Source: Chloroflexota bacterium
Lineage (GTDB): Bacteria > Chloroflexota > Dehalococcoidia > Bin125
Length of the DNA stretch: 32,200 bases
Assembly (NCBI GenBank): GCA_026707335.1
Contig: JAPOXB010000076.1
Span: 1 to 32,200 of the forward strand
Direction: 5' to 3'
Every line of letters begins with the position of its first letter. The stretch's first letter is position 1. A program made the position numbers and the translations under genes. The notes beneath the pieces are model-generated. The model ran no database searches and had not been told where the DNA came from. It saw nothing but the letters and a program-made list of their open reading frames with translations. Positions 25,726 to 32,200 of the stretch are shown piece after piece.

Positions 25726-26760
25726 ATGGTGACCATCGACCGGGAGCCGGCGCCGACGGAGCCCGTGCGCCTCGCGAAGAAGGACTTCGCCTCCGACCAG
25801 GACACCCGCTGGTGCCCCGGCTGCGGCGACTACTCGATCCTCGCGCAGATGCAGCGCATGCTGCCCAACCTCGGCCGGCGCCGGGAGGACATCGTCTTCA
25901 TCTCCGGGATCGGCTGCTCCAGCCGCTTCCCCTACTACATGAACACCTACGGCTTCCACTCGATCCACGGCCGCGCGCCGACGCTGGCGACGGGCCTGAA
26001 GCTGACCCGGCCCGACCTGCTGCTGTTCGTGATCACCGGCGACGGCGACGGGCTCAGCATCGGCGGCAACCACCTGCTGCACGCCCTGCGCCGCAACCAG
26101 GACCTCAACATCCTGCTGTTCAACAACCGCATCTACGGCCTGACGAAGGGGCAGTACTCGCCGACCTCCGAGGTGGGAAAGGTGACCAAGTCGTCGCCGA
26201 TGGGCTCGATCGAGAACCCGCTCAACCCGATCGCGGTGGCGCTGGCCGCCGAGGCGACGTTCGTGGCGCGGACCTTCGACACGGACCCCCACCACCTCGT
26301 CAGCACCATCGAGGCGGCGGCGCGGCACAAGGGCGCGACGTTCGTGGAGATCTACCAGAACTGCAACATCTTCAACGACGGCGCCTTCCGCGACTTCACC
26401 GACAAGCCGGTGCGGGGCGAGCGCCTGCTCTACATGGAGCCGGGCGAGCCGCTGCTGTTCGGCGACGAGAAGCAGCGCGGCGTCGCGATGAACGGGACCG
26501 TGCCCGAGCTGGTGGAGGTCAACGGCGACCGCTCCCGCATCCTGGTGCACGACCCGGCCGAGCCGACGCCGATCACGGCCAACATGCTGGCGCGCTTCCA
26601 GTACCCGGAGCAACCGGTGCCGATGGGCATCTTCCGCCAGGTGCAGAAGCCGACCTACGGCGAGCGCCTGGGCCATCAGGTCGACGAGGCGCGGGCGGGG
26701 GTCGGCGCCGGCGACCTGGCGGCGCTCATCGCGGGCGACAACACCTGGGTCGTCGAGTAG
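25726..26760 (+). CDS. korB: 2-oxoacid:ferredoxin oxidoreductase, beta subunit
   Basis: This is the thiamine-diphosphate and iron-sulfur subunit partnering KorA. The 344-residue protein has the TPP/metal motif GDGDG at 105-109 with the asparagine pair N133-N134 (LLFNNRIYGLTKGQYSPTS). Four cysteines are placed to hold one 4Fe-4S cluster: C30 and C33 in WCPGCGDY, C64 in GIGCSSR and C213 in QNCNIF. No extra ferredoxin domain is present, so a separate ferredoxin must accept electrons; none is in the window. The ATG at 25726 has GAGGAGACGCGGAG just before it. The end faces the second LLM gene at 21 bp. Confidence 0.94.
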   Translation: MVTIDREPAPTEPVRLAKKDFASDQDTRWCPGCGDYSILAQMQRMLPNLGRRREDIVFISGIGCSSRFPYYMNTYGFHSIHGRAPTLATGLKLTRPDLLLFVITGDGDGLSIGGNHLLHALRRNQDLNILLFNNRIYGLTKGQYSPTSEVGKVTKSSPMGSIENPLNPIAVALAAEATFVARTFDTDPHHLVSTIEAAARHKGATFVEIYQNCNIFNDGAFRDFTDKPVRGERLLYMEPGEPLLFGDEKQRGVAMNGTVPELVEVNGDRSRILVHDPAEPTPITANMLARFQYPEQPVPMGIFRQVQKPTYGERLGHQVDEARAGVGAGDLAALIAGDNTWVVE

Positions 26761-26781
26761 CAACCAGCCCAGCCGGCGGAG

Positions 26782-27720
26782 CTACGCGGGCGTCGCCGCA
26801 CGCTCGTGCACGGCCGGCAGCACGTCCTCGATCAGGCGCTGCGTTTGGGCCCGCATCTCGGCGTCGCCGTCGGCGATGGGGCGCAGGACGAACTTCGACG
26901 CCCCCGCCGCGACGTACTCGGCGATGCGCTCCCGGATGCGCCCGGCGTCGCCCACGGCGAAGTAGCCGTCCGGGTCGACGTCGGGCAGGCGGCGGCGGAA
27001 GCCGGCCGCCAGCCGTTGCACCGCCGCATCGTCGGGGCTGCCGAAGCGGTAGGCGAAGGCCGCCCCGTAGTGGTCTTCGTCGATCGTGCGCCCGGCCGCC
27101 GCGGCCGCCGCCTTGATCGCCGGGACCACGCGCGCCACCTGGGCCGGGCTGTGCAGGCCGCCCAGCCAGCCGCTGCCGATGGTCGCCGTGCGGCGGATCG
27201 CGGCCTTGCTGTCGCCGCCGATCCAGAGCGGCAGCGGCTGCTGCACGGGCAGCGGCGCGATGACGGCGTCGCGGTAGTCGTAGTGCTCGCCCGCGCAGGT
27301 GACGGCCTCGCCCGCCCACAGGCGCGCCATCAGGCGCAGGGCCTCGTCGGCCAACCCGCCGCGCCCCGCCATGGGACGGCTCGTGGCGCGGAACTCCGGC
27401 GCGACCGCCCCGCCCACGCCGAAGGCCGGCAGCAGCCGCCCGTCGCTGAGGAAGTCGATCGTGGCGCACTCCTTGGCGAGCACCAGCGGGTCGCGGAACG
27501 GCACCACGACCACGTTCATGCCGAACTTGAGCCGCTCCGTCGCTCCGGCCAGGGCCGCCATCGTGGACATTGATTCGAGGAAGGGCTGCGCGCCGATGAG
27601 GCGGTCGGTCTGCCAGATGGAGTCGACGTCGCCAGCCTCGCACTGCTCCACCCAGCGCCAGAAGCCGCGCGGCTCCTCGAAGGGGAAGTTGGCGATCCCC
27701 AGGCCGATGCGCACGCTCAT
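26782..27720 (-). CDS. LLM-class F420-dependent oxidoreductase (second copy)
   Basis: This luciferase-like TIM-barrel oxidoreductase probably uses F420 or FMN; the substrate is unknown. The 312-residue protein carries SIWQTDRLIGAQPFLESMSTMAALAGATERLKFG in the first third, then VVVVPFRDPLVLAKECATIDFLSDGRLLPAFGVGG, LPLWIGGDSKAAIRRTATIGSGWLGG and a C-terminal GDAGRIRERIAEYVAAGASKFVLRP. It is shorter than and clearly distinct from the copy at 20547-21599. The ATG at 27720 has GGGGGAA overlapping the stop region of the PNPOx-like gene 9 bp upstream, so the two are co-transcribed. It ends the leftward cluster that begins with the radical SAM gene. Confidence 0.9.
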   Translation of the reverse strand: MSVRIGLGIANFPFEEPRGFWRWVEQCEAGDVDSIWQTDRLIGAQPFLESMSTMAALAGATERLKFGMNVVVVPFRDPLVLAKECATIDFLSDGRLLPAFGVGGAVAPEFRATSRPMAGRGGLADEALRLMARLWAGEAVTCAGEHYDYRDAVIAPLPVQQPLPLWIGGDSKAAIRRTATIGSGWLGGLHSPAQVARVVPAIKAAAAAAGRTIDEDHYGAAFAYRFGSPDDAAVQRLAAGFRRRLPDVDPDGYFAVGDAGRIRERIAEYVAAGASKFVLRPIADGDAEMRAQTQRLIEDVLPAVHERAATPA

Positions 27721-27729
27721 CGGTTCCCC

Positions 27730-28254
27730 CTACTCCGCCGCCGCGGCGGCCTCGTCGCCGTACTTGCTGCCGGCGGCGTAGTAGCGACGATGCCAGATGC
27801 CGCTGCGCGGCTCGTCGCCCATGGGTATGCGCCAGCTTCGGATGCGCGCCGACGCGAGGGGGAGCGCGCAGAGCGCGCGCGGCTGGTCGATCGTGTTGCC
27901 GATGTAGGCCGCGGCGGCGGCCGGCGGGATGTATCGCTCCGCGATGCGGCGGTAGAGGTCGCGCCAGACGTCGTCCGCGCCGAGGTCGTGGACGATCTCC
28001 GCCTCGCCCTCCACGACGAGCTTGCGCGCCGGCGGGACCGTCTCGTCGATCGCGCAGGAGATGCGGGGATGCGCGCGGATGTGCGCCAGCCAATCCGACA
28101 TCGCGCGCGGGGTGAACCAGAGGCGCCCCTCCTCGTGCAGGAACCAGATCGGGGCGACGTGCGGGTCGCCGTCCGCGTCGACGGTGGCGATGCGCATCAG
28201 CACCCCGGGGGCGTCGAGGAAGGCGTCGCGTTCGGCGGGGGTCAGGGGCGGCAT
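27730..28254 (-). CDS. Pyridoxamine 5'-phosphate oxidase-like flavoprotein
   Basis: This is a split-barrel flavin- or F420-binding protein of the PNPOx-like superfamily. Such small proteins in F420-producing bacteria are often F420-dependent reductases, but true pyridoxal synthesis is unlikely for this subgroup. The 174-residue protein begins MPPLTPAERDAFLDAPGVLMRIATVDADGDPHVAPIWFLHEEGRLWFTP, the usual first strands. LAHIRAHPRISCAIDE and RKLVVEGEAEIV follow. The tail includes an IPMGDEPRSGIWHRRYY segment and an acidic Ala/Glu end. The ATG at 28254 has GAGGA a few bases before it. The epoxide hydrolase gene ends 29 bp upstream and the LLM gene starts 9 bp downstream, so all three share a transcript. 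Confidence 0.87.
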   Translation of the reverse strand: MPPLTPAERDAFLDAPGVLMRIATVDADGDPHVAPIWFLHEEGRLWFTPRAMSDWLAHIRAHPRISCAIDETVPPARKLVVEGEAEIVHDLGADDVWRDLYRRIAERYIPPAAAAAYIGNTIDQPRALCALPLASARIRSWRIPMGDEPRSGIWHRRYYAAGSKYGDEAAAAAE

Positions 28255-28283
28255 GGGGTCCTCGTTTCGGTGCAGTGGCGGCG

Positions 28284-29243
28284 CTACGCCGGAGGCAGCC
28301 CGGCCAGCCAGTCGAGCAGGATGCGGTTCAGTTCGTCGGGGCGTTCCTGCTGCGTCCAGTGGCCGCACGCCTCGATGTGGCCGCGCTGCAGCTGCGGGAT
28401 GACACGCTCCATCCCCTCGGAGAGCTTGGGCGTGAGGACCGGGTCCTTGCCGGCCGTGACCATCAGCGCCGGGCAGGTGATGCGCGCCTCCTTGCTCTCC
28501 TCGCCCCACTCCCAGTTCCGGCGGTCGTTGCGGTACCAGTTGAGCGGCCCGCGGAAGCCGGTCGCGCGGAACGCCTCCACGAAGACGGCCAGGTCCTCGG
28601 CGCTGAGCATGATGCTGCGCGACGGCCGCTCCGGCAGACCCACCAGCATGCCGCCGCGCTCGCGGACGCTCAGCGTCCCTTGCAAGGCGTCGATCCGATC
28701 GGCCGGGTCGCTGCTGCGCAGGAGCAGCGACATCGTGCGCTCCGGGTCCGCCTCCAGCTCGGCCTCGGCGACGCCGGGCTCCTGGAAGTAGAACTGGTAG
28801 TCCCACACGCCGGGGCGCCCCTTGACCATCTCCAGCATCGGCGCGGGCGGCTGGCCGCGGTAGGGCGTGTTGATCCCCGCGACGGCCCGCACCCGCTCCG
28901 GGTGATGCAGCGCCATGGCCCAGACGATCGCGCCGCCCCAGTCGTGGCCCACGAAGACGGCCTGCTCCAGCGACAGCGCATCGAGCAGTGCGACCAGGTC
29001 GTCGCAGACCAGGCGGTGGGCGTAGTCCTCGACGTTGGGGGGCGCGCTGGTCCGGCCGTAGCCGCGCATGTCGGGCGCGATGGCGCGAAGGCCCGCCGCC
29101 GCCAGGGCCGGCAACTGGTGCCGCCACGAGTACCACAGCTCGGGGAAGCCGTGCACGAAGACGACGGCCGGTCCGTCGCCTTGCTCCGCGATGTGCATGG
29201 AGATGCCGGTCGGCAGTTCAATCTGCTGTTGCTCGACTGTCAC
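28284..29243 (-). CDS. Epoxide hydrolase-like alpha/beta hydrolase
   Basis: It is predicted to open epoxides to diols through an Asp nucleophile in the cytoplasm. The 319-residue protein has the oxyanion motif HGFPE at 31-35, PDMRGYGRTS, and the nucleophile elbow GHDWGG with D101, which separates epoxide hydrolases from serine hydrolases. The lid sequence YQFYFQEPGVAEAELEAD and the later LNWYRN supply the two ring-opening tyrosines. GHWTQQERPDE near the end holds the catalytic His. A haloalkane dehalogenase is less likely because of the paired tyrosines. The GTG at 29243 has GGAGGGAGG 7 nt upstream. The gene lies 53 bp after the radical SAM gene on the same strand. Confidence 0.92.
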   Translation of the reverse strand: MTVEQQQIELPTGISMHIAEQGDGPAVVFVHGFPELWYSWRHQLPALAAAGLRAIAPDMRGYGRTSAPPNVEDYAHRLVCDDLVALLDALSLEQAVFVGHDWGGAIVWAMALHHPERVRAVAGINTPYRGQPPAPMLEMVKGRPGVWDYQFYFQEPGVAEAELEADPERTMSLLLRSSDPADRIDALQGTLSVRERGGMLVGLPERPSRSIMLSAEDLAVFVEAFRATGFRGPLNWYRNDRRNWEWGEESKEARITCPALMVTAGKDPVLTPKLSEGMERVIPQLQRGHIEACGHWTQQERPDELNRILLDWLAGLPPA

Positions 29244-29296
29244 GCTCGCCTCCCTCCGGCGGCCGTGGCGGTGGCGGCCACGGCCCGACGGTGAGG

Positions 29297-30190
29297 CTAG
29301 CGCAGGGGCAGGCCCAACTGCTGCACGGGAGGCGTCACGGCACGGGGCAGAACGGGCCGATCCGGGACGCCGGCGGCCTCCTTCAACTCCTGCACGCGCG
29401 CGGCGACGCGGTCGCGGTAGCGCTTGGGGGCGTACTTCTCACCGTAGAGCCGGCGGTAGCCGTCGAGGAGGGCCGGGTACTCCGCCGCCAGGAAGCCGAA
29501 GTAGTAGTCGCGCAGCTCGGGGCTCAGGTTGAGCAGGCCCGATCCGACGAAGCGCGCGCCGTGATCGGCGGAGGCGCGCACCGTCCGCTCGACCTGCGCC
29601 CGGTCGGCGGACAACCCGGGCAGCAGCGGGGCCATCAGCACGCCGGCGCTGATGCCCGCGTCGACGAGGCGGCGCATCGCCGCGAGGCGCTGCCGGGGCG
29701 GCGCCGTGCCCGGCTCCGTGCGGCGCCAAATCTCCCGATCGACCGTCGGGACGCTGAAGGCGACGCTGAGCCCCGCGCGGGTCTCGACCTCCCGCAGCAC
29801 GTCGAGGTCGCGCACGATGAGCGGATTCTTGGTGAGCAGCGAGACGGGGCTGCGAAAGCGGGCGAACTGCTCGATCGCCGCCCGCGTCAGGCGGTAGCGA
29901 CCCTCGGCGGGCTGGTAGGGGTCGGTCGCGGTGCCCAGCGCGACCTGCTCCCGCCGCCAGCCGGGGCGCGACAACTCCCCGGCCAGCACCGCGGCCAAGT
30001 TCCGCTTGACGTAGATGATGCCCGTGAAGTCGTCGCCGATGCCCAACTCGAAGAAGCGATGAGTGGGACGCGCAAAGCAGTAGTGGCAGGCGTGCGCGCA
30101 GCCCCGGTACGGGTTGAGCGACCAGGCGAAGGGCATCCCCCGCACCCGGTTGAGCGCCGACTTGCACTCGATCTCGCGGTACTCGACCAC
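29297..30190 (-). CDS. Radical SAM protein, Rv2578c/SplB-like family
   Basis: This is a radical SAM enzyme related to the spore photoproduct lyase-like group COG1533; its substrate is not known. The 297-residue protein opens with a conserved NPYRGCAHACHYCFAR segment: C31, C35 and C38 form the CxxxCxxC motif for the 4Fe-4S cluster. Following motifs are GTATDPYQPAEGRYRLTRAAIEQF, SLLTKNPLIVRDLDVLREV and SVPTVDREIWRRTEPGTAPPRQRL, all typical of the Rv2578c-type proteins. The GTG at 30190 begins the reading frame of the conserved part, with GGAAGGG upstream; the nearby ATG is out of frame. It has its own promoter with a LexA-box-like palindrome (30218-30246) and heads a four-gene run. Confidence 0.88.
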   Translation of the reverse strand: MVEYREIECKSALNRVRGMPFAWSLNPYRGCAHACHYCFARPTHRFFELGIGDDFTGIIYVKRNLAAVLAGELSRPGWRREQVALGTATDPYQPAEGRYRLTRAAIEQFARFRSPVSLLTKNPLIVRDLDVLREVETRAGLSVAFSVPTVDREIWRRTEPGTAPPRQRLAAMRRLVDAGISAGVLMAPLLPGLSADRAQVERTVRASADHGARFVGSGLLNLSPELRDYYFGFLAAEYPALLDGYRRLYGEKYAPKRYRDRVAARVQELKEAAGVPDRPVLPRAVTPPVQQLGLPLR

Positions 30191-30217
30191 GCCATCCGCC
30201 CTTCCCGCCCGGACAAG

Positions 30218-30246
30218 AGTAGAACACGTGTGCTACCTGTTGTCAA
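30218..30246 (-). promoter_or_regulatory. Sigma70-type promoter before the radical SAM gene
   Basis: On the minus strand a perfect -35 TTGACA (30246-30241) is followed after exactly 17 bp by TCTACT (30223-30218), four of six for a -10. Transcription would begin near 30211, leaving about 21 nt with the GGAAGGG ribosome site. It is the only full -35/-10 pair I can see in the window. Confidence 0.7.
30220..30235. promoter_or_regulatory. LexA/SOS-box-like operator overlapping the promoter
   Basis: The plus strand reads TAGAACACGTGTGCTA, a 16 bp palindrome with a single mismatched pair. Its core GAAC-ACGT-GTGC matches the Gram-positive LexA consensus GAAC-RNRY-GTTC at 11 of 12 positions. It lies between the -35 and -10 and covers part of the -10, where a repressor would block polymerase. 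Binding by LexA is inference. Confidence 0.55.
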
Positions 30247-30257
30247 GGGCGCGGCCG

Positions 30258-31493
30258 CTAGCGCAGCGTGCCGGCGGCCTCGCCGGCGGCGACCTCCTCG
30301 GCGGACGTGCCCAGCCAGTCGGCGAGCACGGCGGCGGTGTCCGCCCCGGTCAGGCGCGAGGCGGCGTAGGTCTCGACCGGCGTCGCCGAGAAGCGCAGCG
30401 GCAGCCGATCGATCTGCTGCGCGCCGATCGTGGCGTGTTCCTCGTCGGCGGTGGTGAAGAAGCCGGTCGCGGCCAACTGTGGGTCGCGCTGCGTGAGGTC
30501 GACGCCCGACTGCACCACGCCCGCCGGCACGCCGGCCGCCTGGCAGCGCTCCATGACGGCCTCCGCGTCCTGCGTGCTGGTCCAGGCCGCCATCTCGCGA
30601 TCGATCGCCTCCATCGCCGCCACGCGGCCCGCCGCGCTATCAAGGGCGGGGTCGCGGGCCCAGGCTGGCTCGCCCAGCAGCGCGCGCAGGGCCCGCCACT
30701 GGCCGTCGCTCATGACGGCGATCGCGACCCAGCGCTCCTCCTCGCCGGGGACCGCGCCGGCCAGCGGCCGGCACGGATAGCAGCCGTGCGGGGCGGCGGC
30801 GTCGTAGGGCAGACGGTTGCCGGTGGCCTCCGCCCGGCCCCCGTTGACGGCCAGGTCGAGCAGGGTGGGACCCAGGAAGTTGACGCCCGTCTCGAACTGC
30901 GCGACCTCGATCCGCTGGCCGCGCCCGTCGCGGCGGCGCGCCTCGAGCGCGGCCAGCACCGCCAGCGCCGCGTGCAGCCCGGCGGCGTGGTCGTTGTAGG
31001 AGAAGCCGATGCCGATGTCGTCGCGGCCGGGCACGCCGGTCAGGGCGGTCAGGCCCGAGAGCGCATGGATCGTGGGGGCGTAGGTGACGTAACCGGACCA
31101 GGGACCGCCGGGGCCCATGCCCGACATGCCGACGGCGATCAGGCCGGGATTGGCCGCGCGCAGCACGGACTCGCCCAGCCCCCAGCGATCGAGCACGCCC
31201 GGCGAGAAGTTGTCGATCAGCACATCGGCGCGGGTCGCGAGGTCCAGCGCGATGCGCCGCGCCTCGTCCGTCGCCATGTCGAGCGCCAGCGCGCGCTTGT
31301 TGCGGTTCCACATGGCGAAGTAGGGCTGCGCCGGGTCGGACCCCACGCCCTGGGAGCGGCCGGCCGTGGACACCTTGACCACGTCGGCGCCCAGATCGCC
31401 GAGGACGCGCGTCCCGAAGGGCCCCGCGAGCACGTGCGTGAAGTCGAGCACGCGCACGCCGTCGAGGGGGCGGGGGCCGCTACGCGAGTCCAT
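30258..31493 (-). CDS. CaiB/BaiF family CoA-transferase
   Basis: This class III CoA-transferase moves CoA between carboxylic acids in the cytoplasm through an aspartyl intermediate; the acids involved are unknown. The 411-residue protein begins with LDGVRVLDFTHVLAGPFGTRVLGDLGADVVKV, the family opening, then NRNKRALALDM, and catalytic D168 in FSYNDHAAGLHAALAVLAAL, at the position of Asp169 in formyl-CoA transferase. GQRIEVAQFE follows. The C-terminus has PLRFSATPVETYAA and LADWLGTSAEEV. The ATG at 31493 has GGAG 5 nt upstream and overlaps the end of the preceding hydrolase gene by 14 bp. The radical SAM gene downstream has its own promoter. Confidence 0.93.
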   Translation of the reverse strand: MDSRSGPRPLDGVRVLDFTHVLAGPFGTRVLGDLGADVVKVSTAGRSQGVGSDPAQPYFAMWNRNKRALALDMATDEARRIALDLATRADVLIDNFSPGVLDRWGLGESVLRAANPGLIAVGMSGMGPGGPWSGYVTYAPTIHALSGLTALTGVPGRDDIGIGFSYNDHAAGLHAALAVLAALEARRRDGRGQRIEVAQFETGVNFLGPTLLDLAVNGGRAEATGNRLPYDAAAPHGCYPCRPLAGAVPGEEERWVAIAVMSDGQWRALRALLGEPAWARDPALDSAAGRVAAMEAIDREMAAWTSTQDAEAVMERCQAAGVPAGVVQSGVDLTQRDPQLAATGFFTTADEEHATIGAQQIDRLPLRFSATPVETYAASRLTGADTAAVLADWLGTSAEEVAAGEAAGTLR

Positions 31494-32200
31494 GCTGCTC
31501 CAGGAACGCCAGCATCAGCGCGGCGCACTCGCCGGGATTCTCCAGCTGGAGGAAGTGCGTCGTATCGGGCACGAAGTCGTAGTTGAGGCCGGTCAGCCCG
31601 GCGAGATCCAGGCGCGGCAGGAAGGAGAACGGCATCGTCGGGTCGCAGCCGATGACCTTGACCGGGCAGCGGAACGCGGCGGGCTCGGGCTCCTGGTTGT
31701 AGGCGAACGCGTACTCGAGCACCTGCGCCTCATACTCGGCCGGGCAGCGCAGTTCGTACCCCGTCTCATCGGTCGTGGGCCGCAGCGTGGCCCGCGCGAT
31801 GAGGTCCGGCACGCCCGGCAGCAGGCGCGCGTACGCGGGCGCGCGCGCGATGCGTTCGGCCAGCTGCTCGCGCGTCTCGAACCGCTCCCGCCGCGACCGG
31901 GTGGCGCCCGCGAGTTGCCGCCACTGCTTGTCGGCCTGGAGCAGGTCGCCGCCGGGCAGGTGGATGGCCGGATCGAACAGCACCAGCGCCGCGAAGCCCT
32001 CGCCGGGCGGATCCTGGAGGATCGCGGTCGTCGCCGACAGGGAGTGGAACACGCCGACCTTCGATTTCGCTCCGAAGTGGCGGTCGATGCCCCGGAAGAC
32101 GAGTTGGTTGTCCTCGACGAAGGTGGCGATGGTATGGCTGCGAACGTCGCTGCGACCGCTCCAGCCGTGGTTGCGGAAGTCGTACAGCACGAGGTCGAAG
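31480..32200 (-). CDS. Alpha/beta hydrolase (5' end outside window)
   Basis: About 240 C-terminal residues of an alpha/beta hydrolase are visible; the start lies beyond the right edge. LVLYDFRNHGWSGRSD corresponds to the family's DxRGHGxS strand. VGVFHSLSATTAIL is the nucleophile elbow, with Ser in place of the usual GHSMGG context. DTTHFLQLENPGECAALMLAFLEQHG near the end supplies the catalytic His. The mid-region cap is unusually rich in Arg and Glu. It overlaps the CoA-transferase gene by 14 bp and is therefore translationally linked to it, so acting on a CoA thioester or related acid is a reasonable guess, not shown by sequence. Confidence 0.85.
   Translation of the reverse strand, partial: FDLVLYDFRNHGWSGRSDVRSHTIATFVEDNQLVFRGIDRHFGAKSKVGVFHSLSATTAILQDPPGEGFAALVLFDPAIHLPGGDLLQADKQWRQLAGATRSRRERFETREQLAERIARAPAYARLLPGVPDLIARATLRPTTDETGYELRCPAEYEAQVLEYAFAYNQEPEPAAFRCPVKVIGCDPTMPFSFLPRLDLAGLTGLNYDFVPDTTHFLQLENPGECAALMLAFLEQHGLA

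Overview
This is a very GC-rich, gene-dense bacterial chromosome segment with 28 protein genes, two of them cut by the window edges. I see no rRNA, tRNA, insertion sequence, prophage or CRISPR array. The gene set suggests a Chloroflexota lineage (Thermomicrobia- or Dehalococcoidia-like) or, less likely, a deep Actinomycetota. The pointers are two F420-type luciferase-like oxidoreductases, a SCO1664-type kinase-like protein, an Rv2578c-type radical SAM protein, ferredoxin-dependent 2-oxoacid oxidoreductase, a CaiB/BaiF CoA-transferase, and a split archaeal/eukaryote-like end to purine synthesis. This placement is inference; no marker gene is present.

Layout. Positions 1-4287 hold the methionine/SAM cycle: a leftward MetH-type homocysteine methyltransferase (partial), diverging from a tight rightward metF-ahcY-metK operon. 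Positions 4301-7683 run leftward, with an M3 oligopeptidase followed by isocitrate dehydrogenase. Positions 7838-13997 run rightward: rmuC, an amidase, an M1 aminopeptidase and a SCO1664-type kinase-like protein. Positions 14012-17401 run leftward: an unknown 169-residue protein, a TIGR01777 epimerase-like protein, a stand-alone AICAR formyltransferase and a PurO-type IMP cyclohydrolase. Positions 17517-20537 hold a diiron ferritin-like protein, an opposing alpha/beta hydrolase and a short-chain dehydrogenase. Positions 20547-23501 run leftward: an M20 amidohydrolase, a glyoxalase-like protein and an LLM oxidoreductase. Positions 23799-26760 are korAB. Positions 26782-32200 run leftward: an alpha/beta hydrolase (partial), a CoA-transferase, then a radical SAM protein, an epoxide hydrolase, a PNPOx-like flavoprotein and a second LLM oxidoreductase.

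How the genes work together. The first block should regenerate SAM: methyl-THF, then methionine, then SAM, then SAH, then homocysteine. Isocitrate dehydrogenase and KorAB, in separate places, would carry isocitrate through 2-oxoglutarate to succinyl-CoA with ferredoxin as acceptor. The purV-purO pair replaces the usual fused PurH. The right-hand cluster looks like redox or xenobiotic catabolism.

Control signals. Most upstream regions show a TAnnnT -10 element with no recognisable -35. Two genes start so close to such an element that leaderless mRNAs are likely. The clear exception is a TTGACA/17 bp/TCTACT promoter before the radical SAM gene. It is overlapped by a 16 bp near-palindrome matching the Gram-positive LexA box at 11 of 12 core positions. 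Five convergent gene pairs are separated by only 9-21 bp, with no visible terminators. No gene-free stretch exceeds about 280 bp.
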